Of a stretch of 64,000 bases of DNA, positions 54,582 through 64,000 are shown piece by piece. The position numbers and the translations under genes were made by a program. How positions within the stretch are numbered: position 1 is the first letter of the stretch; each line of letters begins with the position of its first letter. This DNA is from Platerodrilus igneus. Its lineage: Eukaryota; Arthropoda; Insecta; Coleoptera; Lycidae. Under the pieces are notes generated by a model. It ran no database searches and was not told where the DNA came from. It was given only the letters and a program-made list of their open reading frames with translations. Where the stretch lies: positions 1,881,001 to 1,945,000 of the forward strand of contig JARFIW010000668.1 in the NCBI GenBank assembly GCA_036346225.1, read 5' to 3'.

Positions 54582-55250
54582 TGTAACGGGCTACTACTAC
54601 CGCGTTTCTCTAACTTAAAAACCAGTAATAACAAACGTCTTTATTACTCACTGTTCACAAGTTTAATTAACAGTATATGCTTTGTTTATAGATGTTTTCA
54701 GTCCACTTAACAATGAAGCACTATTACGCTAATGAATTTACAAGCACCAATATCTTCCTAAACTAACTTCTTTACCATAGGTCCATTAACAACACTAACA
54801 CAACTATTTATTTATACACTTCTATTTCTTTATGTATACTACAAGCTACATGTACATTAGACACAGCATATATCATTTATGTATAAATTCTTGAACTCCT
54901 AAAAGCTCAACTACGTTTACTGTACACGATGTAATTTATATTAGACATTCAAGTATAAACTAACTCTTACATTCATAAACGGCCTTATATATACCTTGAA
55001 TTAAAGATATGACTCATTATCTAGTATTTTCTAGAAGAATTCTGGAACCGTAGAGAATAAACAGTGCTTGCGGCGTTTTGTGTGTGTTTGATGGGTTGTC
55101 TAGTAGTAGCTCGCAACATTACAATAGTGGATATCCAACAGTTCCAGCGGTGGAGAGAATGACACTGAAAATAAACCTTGAACAACCCGTTTGTGTTAAT
55201 AGAACAAAATCTCGTTGCAAGTTAACACTAGGGTTGGTTTTAACGTTACA
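54582..55250 (-). repeat. 5' LTR of the Gypsy element, 669 bp
   Basis: It runs tgtaacggg...taacgttaca on +, with TGTAAC/GTTACA inverted ends. It is placed upstream of gag on -. No second copy was found in the window. Confidence 0.75.
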
Positions 55251-57079
55251 GAAATAAAATTAAGCTTGTTCAATTGACACATAAACAAAATTTAAAACGT
55301 TGTTTTCTCTATATTTGCTTTTAGTGCAAACTGCCGATATATTTCGATACTATGCGTTAGGGGATTTCGATTTAATGCGTATTGTTGGTTGCGGAATTGC
55401 GATGTCGGTGGCTGTATGCGAAAAGTTTGAGTGGTTTGCTAAAAAAGGATTTAAGTATGAAGAATTAGGGTAGGACTTCGACTTACGTACATTGGTTATT
55501 TTAAGGGTCGTATGACCCATTCCAACGATGTAAAAATTCCGACGCGGAGACTGAGAATGTAGACTGTTATCAACAGGATGATTAATTAATCAGGGGTTCT
55601 TGTAAGTAGTTACATGCAGAATACCAACGAATAACATGCGTTTTTATGGATTTAATTCAGTGGTCAAAGCAATACATATACAAATATTAAACAGTAGTGA
55701 TATTAAAATAACCATCACTACAAATAAACCCTTAAATTAGAACAAGCTCACCGCATTCAGCTACAATATCTGTATCACGCACTGTCATTTTAAACTTTTA
55801 GAGCACGCCTAACTAGTACCGTAGCACTCACTCGTCTCCCCTTAGTACGGGCGCTCACTCTGCGTCCTCACTACCTTAACCCTAACGTAAAATACATATT
55901 TATATTTACAAGAGTTGAGCCTGTCACAAGACGACCCCTTAAAAAGTCATAGATTTTTAATTTCCCATGTTAAGTCTTTGGAGTTTTTGTTAATTGCAAT
56001 TTTATTAATTCTTAAATGCAATGCAATCCATCCCAACCTAACCTAACCATTAACTATAGCAATAGAATGGTTTTAGACTTTTATTCAATTCAAAATAATA
56101 GTAATTTTATTGGAATCATATCAAATGTTATATACTTACAAACGAAGGATAACAATTTACAGCGTCTGCTCACTTGAGGTGATGAAAGGACAATGGCCGA
56201 AAATTAACGTCGCCCTCCGTATCCACTGACGCCATCTAGCGTAATTACATTTTTAAAAAATCTCCATAGACTTAACATGGGAAATTAAATAATACATAAT
56301 TTTCTAAGGAGTCGTCTCCGCGTAGAAATTTTTACATCGTTGGAATGAGGAGACAGTCCCCATTCGAAATATATCTACGACCCCTAAAAAACGGAATACA
56401 CGTAAGTCCAAGTTGAGCCAGAACTAGTAGGTGAGCTTTGTATGTCAGAGTAGGTGCGTTGATGTTGTTTTTACACGTCACTGCATGTGTGCAATGAAGT
56501 TTGCTGCTTTCTCCAGGTTACTATATCGATCAAAAGGATAACTGTTTTTAACCTTTAGCGACTGTTATGCATTTCGGCTATAAGCGTTTCATTTACATTG
56601 TAATTGTTTGTATAAGAACCGTATATACGCTCAAATTTGTGCTATTGCCTATTAGCAAAACCTAACTGACTTTAGGCTAATAACTCTGCGTGGTTGTGGT
56701 TTTATTTTTATAAAGAAATGAATTTCTATATTCTTTGCTGACTTTTTTTTATAGTGGTAAAAGATTTTATATCCGGTGTGTGGGACACTTCCTTGCCGAA
56801 GCAAGAATATACCCACTAAAAATTCACTTTGGTGTCGGACTCGAGGTCCCTTGTCATAGACTTTATAGGGATCCCGTGACTAGCTTACCTGGACTAGGTC
56901 CTTCACCGCCGTCGCTAATTGGAAAAAACATGGCGTTACGCGCAGTTTATTCCTTTCGGACGTCTGATGGACTCGCAGCAAAGATCATTGCTAGAGCATC
57001 GCCATGGGGTGTCTATGTCGTTGCCATAGTACATCGTCATACGTTCCTAGGGCTCATATGAGTTGGTTTTCGTGATCTT
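55251..57079. other. Intergenic region with a nested inverted repeat
   Basis: No convincing gene. The open frame at 56735-57061 (+) lies at least partly in Jockey 3' sequence and has no family match. It contains the inverted-repeat element listed separately. Confidence 0.45.
55490..56420. mobile_element. Inverted-repeat (MITE-like) element, possibly with an insert
   Basis: Outer arms: 55490-55550 (gacttacgt...aggggtcgt-like, cattccaacgatgtaaaaat, acgcggagac) pair with 56325-56415. Inner arms: 55928-55990 (gacgaccccttaaaaag, tttaatttcccatgttaagtct) pair with 56250-56318. On the left, about 370 bp (55555-55925) separate outer and inner parts. On the right they are contiguous, so the left arm probably took an insertion. 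No coding content. Confidence 0.6.
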
Positions 57080-59580
57080 CTAGAGATCCGTAAAACCTCT
57101 CTGCGTTTGCAGGTTTGCCTCTTTGTGAAGCTGAGCGTTTCGAATTAACCCGGGAGCTCCGAAGACTTTCTTTAGGGCCTTGTTTTGGATCACCTGGAGC
57201 TCACGCATGTGCGTTTCTGCTGCGTTGCCCCACACCGCTGATGCGTATGCAAACGTCGGTCAGATTATCGCTTTGTAGAGCCTAAATCTTGTATAAAGCG
57301 TTTAGCTTACTTCGGCGATTGGTCAAAAGATATAGCAGAGCCATAACTCCCCTGGCCTTGTTTGCCGCATACTCGATGTAAACTTTCTAAGTGAGTTTCA
57401 AATCAAGGATCACCCCTAGATACTTGACGTCTGAACGCGAAACGATAAGTTTGTCGTATGCTCTGACGTCGTCTCTAGGTCGGTGACGTTGCTTCGAGAA
57501 GAAAACTGCCGTGCTCTTTTCTGGATTGACCTCGATTCGCCAGAGTCTTAGTCACTCCTCGAGAGCGTCCATCGTCGTTTGCAGTCTCTGCATGATGAGG
57601 TGCGAAATACGGGATCTGGTTAAAATGACTGTGTTGTCCGCGTATAGTGCTATCCTGGTGTCTGCCGTTTTCGGTAGGTTGCTCACGAAGATGCCGAAGA
57701 GTGCCAACGAGTGAGAGAGACTTGGGGAACCCCAGCCCTGATTCTCCGCCTCGTCGGGCGCACTCCGTCCAACTTGATGCAAAACCATCTATCGTGAAAA
57801 TAGGATTTCGTCAGTTGGACGAGAGCGCGTGGTAACCCCTTCTCCAGCATCTTGTAGAGTAAGTCATAATACCAAACCTGGTCGAACGCTTTAGACACTG
57901 CCAGAAACACTGCGTCTGTTGACTGTCGTCAGTTGAAGCCATCAGCGATGTGCTGTACCACTCGCAGTATCTGGTGAACGGTGGAATGTCCCTTACGGAG
58001 TCCAAATTGCTCGTCCTGGATCACGTGGTGTTCCTGCATCGCTGCCTGGAGTCTCTTTAGAAAATGGCTTCCGCTATCTTTCCAAGCACCGATAGCAAGC
58101 TAATTTGCCGGTAGTTCTGTGGGAATGTTGCAGATCTGCCAGCTTTCCGGAGCACTACAATGTACGCCTTCTTCCACGCGGATGGGAAGTGGCGGAATCT
58201 TAACATGGCATTGATGATTCCGGTTAACACTCGAAGGGCGTTTTCCGGCAGCGATTTCAGAGCACGGACAGAGATTCCGTCCGGTCCAGGAGCCTTTCTG
58301 ACCCTTAAGGCCTTGATAAGGTCGTTGATTTCTTTAACTGTAGTGGGGTCGATTTCCTGAAGGCCATCGTTTCTTAGCCTCCGTCGGACGTTGTGGTGAA
58401 CCTGTTCGATATGCTGAAGGTCTGCGTGGGCATAGTTCGGCTCGAACTGACGCTCCATGTTGTCTGGGAAGACTTCTGCCTTTTCAGAGACTGAATAGGC
58501 TAAGCCTTGGATAGGAGGCACTGGGGACGTCTTGTTCATCAGTACTTTTGACGTCCTCCACAGAAAGTGGTCTTCGGCTTGGAGGTCCTTTAGTCTAGCT
58601 TCCCAGGCCTCGCTTCGGTGCCGTCTAATTGCTAATCGCATTTCGGCGTCCAATCGATTATACCGGAGTCGTTCCGCAGGATCCCAGGTTCTTTGACACT
58701 GACGCCTGGCACGGTCCTTATCCCGGATGAGGTCACGGATTTGCAGAGGGAGGATGTCCCTATTATCCGCTACCGGTCTCATGGAAATGGCTCTACTGCC
58801 CGAGGTCTGTGTGCACTCCACGGGGCGGTCCACTTACGCCTTTAGCGCGCTAGTGGTCGGGATGTCGTTAGACATCCCTTCAACCGATATTGCTAGACGG
58901 CGGAAAAAGCCGTCCACGAAACTCTACAGATTTTGTTGGTGGCCGGGGCTCGCTCCCCTCCGAGGTTAAGTATCACCGGGTTGTGGTCAGAACTGCGGGC
59001 GCTAGCGGCCCGGATCTCCGTATTTAGCGTTACTTGGCGGAGTGTTGCGACGTCTACTACACCTGGCTTGCCTCTATTGCCATAGTGAGTGGGTTCTGCA
59101 AGTCCTAAGACCGCGATCTCGTGTCCGTCAGCAAACTGTTCCAAGACGGAGGTTTGGAGTTGAGGTTCCCTGCTAAAACACAAGTTCTCTTGCATCTAAC
59201 AACGCTTCCAGGTCCTGCGTACCACGCGGTTCGACACCTGGCCGGTTATAAACCGGGACCAGGCGTAGAGGACCGAATTCCTCTAGTACTATGCATAGTG
59301 CAGTCGGCTCAAGTCGCTCTCGGTCTGGCAGGTCCACCACGTAGTGCTCCAGGCTTGCCTTGACGTACGCCGCTGTGCCTCCTCCAACGCCATCTCGATT
59401 GTTGTAAAACAGCCTGTAGTTGGGAAGCCTAGGCTCGTCTCGTGCGCTGAGGAACGTTTCGTTCACCAGGACAACGTCTAGGTCGTGTCTCAACGCAAAC
59501 TGCAGCTACTCAAATCGCTTTCCTATCAGCCCTCACGGGGTCCAGAACGCTATATGCAGGGTTCCTGGATTTCCGCTACG
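57080..59580 (-). pseudogene. Jockey-clade ORF2: AP endonuclease plus reverse transcriptase
   Basis: The endonuclease begins near 59560 (LHIAFWTP, a decayed form of the family start LRIxxWNANG). It continues in the frame 59173-59493 with LDVVLVNETFLS and YNNRDGVGGGTAAYVK, and ends with ARSSDHNPVILNL (58893-59195). The RT frame 58057-58833 has DLIRDKDRARRQCQRT, LRVRKAPGPDGISVRALKSLP and FPSAWKKAYIVVLRK. 57683-57910 has VSKAFDQVWY and GVPQ. 57552-57788 has IALYADNTVILTRS: the catalytic FADD/YADD box is YADN (AAC at 57633-57635). The C-terminus (AYASAVWGNAAETHMRELQVIQNKALK) ends TAG at 57080-57082. More than six frame breaks. Confidence 0.9.
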
Positions 59581-59582
59581 TC

Positions 59583-60891
59583 TATAGAAGAGTTCGCTGA
59601 TGTCCTTGCCGCAGGCAATGAAACCCATGGCTAAATCGCCAAAGTTTTTGGTTTCGGCGATTATAGGCAGCAGCTTTCTGACAATCGCAGTCAGCTTCTG
59701 GAAGACAATTCCAGCTAGTAGTTTGACGAGTGAACTCCACAGGATTGTATTTCTCTGACAGCCGCTCCACCGCTGGGGTGGTTGGGCTGCCTGGGCGGGC
59801 GTCTCCTCAACTTGTGCAAGAGCTGCGCTCTTGGCTGTCGGTGTAGAGACGGCCGTAACCGATCTGTTTGCGACACTGGCGTAGGAGCGAACTCCCACAG
59901 CAGCGGCCCCGGCGTCGATTTTGCAGGACGGACGCTGAATTGTGCTTTAGGTGCCGTCTCGTGTTGTCTCTTGGCAACCACCCTTGACTTCGGGAATGCA
60001 GAGCATCCCCTATAGTTCGCTGGATGCACGCCACGGCAGTTGACACACACCGCTGGAACTTCCCTGCTTTTGGGGCAGGTGCAGCTAAGGTGGTAGCCGG
60101 CGCACTTGATACACTTAGGCGCGGCCTTGCAGTTTGACTTCGTGTGCTCGATTCGCTGGCACCGATGGCATTGTCCTACTTTGGAATGTCGGTGCGGATT
60201 CTCCACCTGTAGACGTAGGCGCAGCACGTGGTGGAGCTCAAAAATTTGCTTCGCATCCGTGGACTTGGTCAAGGTGACCATGACCAGGGGCAAGACTCGT
60301 CTCGGTCGCTCCTTGTGCATGCGTGCACACGAGAGTACTGGAAGCCCGTGTCCGACGAGTTCCGTTTAGACGTCTATGGCTGCACTATCTTCCGGGATGC
60401 CCCCTAGACCACCCTAACCGGCTTGTCGTCCTGGAGGCAATAAGTGTGATACTCCTCGCTGCATTCGGACAGGAAAACCGTGATCCTACGGTAGTCGGAC
60501 GGGGTCGCCGGTGTGATACTGACCCCGTCCTGTGTGTTGCGAGCTCTGGTGAATAGTAGTCTGCGACGGTTAAGCTTAGCCTCAATCGCCACCCACTTGC
60601 CCTTCTTGCGAAGAACGACGGGAGGGATGCAGCGGTTCCGGACCGACGCAGGGTTCTCGATGATGGCATCGGACCCCCCATTTCTGCTACTTCTTCTGGC
60701 GTGGCAATCGGTTCATACTGATTCGTTGTCGGCAGGTCTGCGACGGTGGTCGTATTCGGTTGCTTCGACGTCTTCTTTTTCAGCACCGTAAAGCCATCGT
60801 CACAGGCTTCTTCCAAAGCGTCGTCAATGGCGCGCTTTCGGGGGGTCCTTGGCATCGACGCCAGGTGCCATCGCTACGTCCTCATTCTCCA
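59583..60891 (-). pseudogene. Jockey-clade ORF1 (Gag-like, zinc knuckles)
   Basis: ATG at 60889-60891 (MENEDVAMAPGVDAK), then a frameshift into the frame 60385-60855 (KRAIDDALEEACDDGFTVLKKK). The frame 59715-60320 has the PRE_C2HC-type region (LVMVTLTKSTDAKQIFELHH VLRLRLQVE) and CCHC knuckles: CHRCQRIEHTKSNC, CIKCAGYHLSCTC and CVNCRGVHPANYRGC. The last part (59533-59898) ends next to the ORF2 start. RNA-binding nucleoprotein of the element. At least three frameshifts. Confidence 0.85.
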
Positions 60892-61060
60892 TTGTTCTGT
60901 TAAATGGCGCGGGTAGCAGTGCAAGCAGTACGCCCGCGCGATGTAACGAAGCTTTTCGTCCAGACACGCACGGTTGGTTGAATTACTTCCGGACTAGCAG
61001 ACTCACTGGCCCGATCAGCGCTAAAAGTGTCTTAAGCGAAGTTCCGTGCAGTTATAATAG

Positions 61061-61978
61061 CTCTAAAATGTAACCTGACAAACAAACGCCCGTGACTTCA
61101 TACAAAATTGTAATACTAAATAATACAGTTTAAAAGTTATATTAGTATGACTTTTGATTGCCTTAGTACATCTATTGGTATTTTTTGTAAAATAGGAAAG
61201 CCATTACGATTTTGACTGTCGATGAAGAGACCCCATCGGAGCTTCGGCTTTATTTGTTGCAAAGCTGACTCATTTTGTAACAAGATAAAACCAATTCATA
61301 AAAGCTATCTTTTTTGTAGCATTTTGGTTTAGATAATTTTAGTACGTGAAAGTAATTTTTTGAGACCAAAATTATAAAAATGATAAAAACGGATGCCCAT
61401 ACCTGCAACAAGGACAGCAAGTTGTCACTTCTTGTAATTTCTAAAGTATACATAAAATTCAGAAAGTTGAATCCAGACTATGATCAAACAGAACGTAATA
61501 ATAAACTAGTCAAAGTTATTATGATATTTTGATATAGCATCTACTGTAATAATAAAATCCAGAGATGTAAACCAACCTTGATGTAATAAACAGATAATAG
61601 ATACTTTTCCTTGAAAGTAATATTTGCTTTAAATCTAGTATTCTTGGAATTTTCAATAATAACAATTGTAAAATAATTTGAATTGCAGATTTGTTTAAGG
61701 TTGTACGTGATTATCAGATCTGATGCTTATATAAATCTTTGGGCTGAAGGAAATAAATTTTGCTACATTAGCGCTCACAACGTAAAGCCTGAAATATTCT
61801 TCTTAAATCAAATCATTTCTTTTAATACTTGCTTGTTACATTAGATTCCGAAATATTCTATTCAAATTAGCATATTAAATTTTATCAGAAAATTACACGA
61901 TTTTCCGTTTATATATATTTGTAATATTAGGGTCTCGAAATATTCTTTTCAGAATAGTACATTATATCTGTTGTGGTT
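61061..61978. other. AT-rich spacer, nothing recognised
   Basis: About 900 bp between the Jockey 5' end and the presumed Copia LTR. No supported gene. Confidence 0.45.
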
Positions 61979-62228
61979 TTCTATGGCAATATGGAATACT
62001 CTTGTAGTTTTCTACAATGCTAGTATCACAGAGTGGTTTGATGCAATGAATAAGAAACGATGTAAATTACTCTATTAAATATGAAAAACATTAAATTATG
62101 TCATACAAGTTTTATAATACTGAAACTGACATATATAAAAAAAATCAACATTTTTTAGCTACTAAGCAACATAACCAAAGTAGAAAAACGCACCCTGCAA
62201 AAGTTTAAATAAACAGTTATTTTCAACA
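61979..62228 (-). repeat. Putative 3' LTR of the Copia element, about 250 bp
   Basis: It runs tgttgtgg...tttcaaca on +, so on - it starts TGTTGAAAATAAC and ends CCACAACA with TGTTG/CAACA ends. A TATATA box is present inside. The right boundary is supported by the adjacent purine tract. The left one is chosen only by the TGTTG word, since the 5' LTR lies outside the window. Confidence 0.45.
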
Positions 62229-62239
62229 CTTCCCCTAAT
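62229..62239 (-). promoter_or_regulatory. Polypurine tract of the Copia element
   Basis: On -, AATTAGGGGAAG directly precedes TGTTGAAAA. It lies 20-30 bp after the pol stop. Confidence 0.6.
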
Positions 62240-62257
62240 TGTTTAGTTTTTATATCG

Positions 62258-64000
62258 TTAAAGCAATCCGAGAAGATTGTTAACTTGAACCAAACGGCAA
62301 CGTTCCAACCCTTTCGTTAACCCGTCTGCGGCTTGATTTTTTGTTTCCACATATGATACTTTAAGTTGACCGTCTTGAACCTTTTTGCGGACAAAGAAAT
62401 AACGAATTTCAATATGTTTTGTACTGCGGTGCAGCTCTGGGTTCTTGATAACTTGAATTGCACTTTGGTTATCGATATTAATAACAGGAACTTCATCATA
62501 ATTGACTAACTCGAATAAAAGTCGCTTGATCCACATGGCATGTTTAGCAGCTTCACAACTTGCCACGAATTCCGCTTCCATTGTGGATAGAGCGATATCA
62601 GATTGTTTCCTGCTCATCCAGCAGATTGCTGCGTCACCATACTTAAACAAAACTCCACTGGTAGATTTTCGATCACTATCACTGGCGAAGTCTGCATCGC
62701 TGTAGATTTCAAGCTTGTCATGGCCATGGCGGTAAGTGAGTTGATAGTCCTTTGTACCTGCAAGGTATCTAAGAATCCGCTTAACACCAATCCACGTATG
62801 ACTAGTTGGTTTTTCGACAAATCTTGACCAGTAGTTCACTGCAAACATAATATCTGGGCGAGTGCAATGAGTCAAGTACATTAATCGACCAATAACTTGT
62901 CGATAAGAAACATCTACAGATACTTCACTGTCACTGTCACAAGACAATGGTTTACTAATTGGAGTCATAACTGGCTTACAATCATCCATTCCAAACATTG
63001 TAAGAGTATGCTCAATGTAACCCTTTTGATGGCGAGTAATTGAACCATCACTATTATGCTGAATACATAGTCGGAGATAATGTAAATCTTCACCAATTGT
63101 GATTTTAAACTATCGTTTCAACTCCTCAAGAAACTTCTTTGCCGTTTGTTCGGTTGTAGACAATACTAAACCGTCATCAACATAGATGGCTATCATCAGT
63201 TTTTCACCATTGTAACAACCTATAAACAAGCACGGGTCAGACATACTTTGTTTGAGCCCATATTTCAATAAAACTGATGTGAATTTTGAATTCCAGCAAC
63301 GGGAAGCTTGTTTCAAACCATATAGACCCTTTTGAAGTAAACACACACAGCCAGAGTCATCATTGTAGCCATCAGGTTGCTCCATGTAAATCTCCTCCTG
63401 AAGATCTCCATAAAGGAACGCGGTTTTACATCAAACTGACGCATTTTCATACCTTTTGCAGCTGCTATACTAATGAGTGACCTGAATTGTATCCATCCGT
63501 GCTACTGGACTAAAAGTTTCTTCATAGTCAATGCCGGCTCTCTGGGTAAACCCTTTTGCTACAAGTCGAGCTTTATAGCGACCAATACTTCCATCTGCAT
63601 TTACCTTGACCTTATAAACCCATCGACTTTTAACTAGTTTTCGGTTTTCTGGAAGCTTAACCAGTTTCCATGTTTTGTTTTCATTTAGTGAATCCATTTC
63701 ATCATCCATAGCACGTTTCCATTGTGATGACTCATTTGACTCTATTGCTTCACTATACTTGGTCGGTTCATCATAGGAAATAAGAACCTCATCTTCATCA
63801 TCACAGCCATCATAGTAGCGAGCGGGTTTCTTCAACATATTACGATTTCGCAGTTGCCGTGTGCCTTCATGATGTTGAGACTCTATAGGTGCAATGTTGT
63901 CGCTAAACGATGTATCATCTGGTTTCACTACCACAGGAGCATTAATTTGGAACCATGAACTAGAGGAGGGCATATTTACAATAGTTGATTGTTCAACTGT
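62258..64000 (-). pseudogene. Copia pol: reverse transcriptase and RNase H, partial
   Basis: The frame 63470-64000 is open to the window edge and starts RVT_2: WKRAMDDEMDSLNENKTWKL, KSRWVYKVKVNADGSIGRYK, ARLVAKGFTQRAGIDYEETF. Two one-base shifts (about 63408-63480) break the FDVKTAFLYGDLQEEIYM block, whose Asp is present. The frame 63110-63385 has GLYGLKQASRCWN and IAIYVDDGLV, with the catalytic YVDD intact. The frame 62258-62998 (246 aa) has GRLMYLTHCTRPDIMFAVN, then RNase H EIYSDADFASDSDRKSTSG, TMEAEFVA, IDNQSAI and HIEIRYFFVRKKVQDG. A short break at about 63000-63110 separates RT from it. Gag and integrase lie beyond the edge. Confidence 0.92.

Larger units (their letters stand above)
49280..55250 (-). 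mobile_element. Gypsy LTR retrotransposon with macrodomain, 3' LTR missing
   Basis: The coding strand is -. The order is 5' LTR (54582-55250), primer binding site, gag (coiled coil, CCHC), protease, RT, RNase H, integrase, macrodomain. Frames are broken in gag and RT, while the integrase-macrodomain ORF is long and intact. I see no second LTR beyond 49280, so the 3' end is probably lost. Confidence 0.88.
57080..61060 (-). mobile_element. Jockey-clade non-LTR retrotransposon, degraded
   Basis: ORF1 with zinc knuckles (59583-60891) and ORF2 with endonuclease and RT (57080-59580), on -, about 4 kb with no LTRs. GC content is visibly higher than the surroundings. The 5' end lies near 61060. The 3' end may extend below 57080. 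Confidence 0.85.

Noticed and set aside
56030..56050. cctaacctaacc, like the insect telomere repeat TTAGG
   Set aside because: Only two to three units; too short to call an interstitial telomere.

Overview
This window is repeat-rich, intron-containing eukaryotic DNA, most likely from an insect. The evidence is the low GC content, the long AT-rich tracts, and the mix of a Polinton/Maverick, hAT, Tc1/mariner, Penelope-like, Jockey-clade, Gypsy and Copia elements whose proteins look like arthropod families. I see no bacterial-style operon, no convincing single-copy host gene, no rRNA or tRNA gene and no CRISPR. Nearly everything recognisable is a transposable element, mostly broken by frameshifts, stops, deletions and nested insertions.

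Layout. 1-2.3 kb: a decayed mariner-like remnant, then a Tc1/mariner element with about 84-bp terminal inverted repeats (TIRs). 2.9-12.8 kb: a Polinton. It has TIR-like end repeats, a two-exon unknown gene and a frameshifted protein-primed DNA polymerase B (PolB) on +. On - it has an integrase, a fibre-like repeat protein, a DUF8207-like protein, an intact-looking packaging ATPase and a capsid fragment. The PolB and integrase C-termini are both lost at one deletion junction near 9.02 kb. 13.4-16.2 kb: a hAT element with a perfect 8-bp target-site duplication (TSD). 18.75-19.56 kb: a satellite of about 170 bp with dimeric higher-order structure. 19.56-23.05 kb: a very large palindromic (foldback) element whose arms carry a hAT-like transposase fragment and whose ends are arrays of GTGCAC-rich subrepeats. 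23.1-27.1 kb: three fragments of a multicopy uncharacterised transposon-type protein family. 27.33-34.98 kb: an LTR retrotransposon, full length in structure, with 1.7-kb nearly identical LTRs, but gag runs straight into integrase and reverse transcriptase (RT) is missing. 35.6-38.6 kb: a Penelope-like element (RT plus GIY-YIG) with a 5'-truncated inverted copy. 38.6-47.7 kb: an inverted repeat with roughly 2-kb arms and a 4.9-kb centre that holds a well-formed hammerhead ribozyme, two minisatellites and a gag relic. 49.3-55.25 kb: a Gypsy element whose integrase ORF ends in a TARG1/OARD1-like macrodomain. 57.1-61.05 kb: a Jockey-clade non-LTR element. 62.0-64.0 kb: the 3' part of a Copia element running off the window.

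The genes do not form one pathway. Each module group (integrase, PolB, ATPase, capsid and fibre in the Polinton; gag, protease, RT, RNase H and integrase in the retroelements) is or was a self-contained replication cassette. The most noteworthy items are the macrodomain fused to Gypsy Pol, the hammerhead ribozyme, the nested giant palindromes, and the RT-less but apparently young LTR element.
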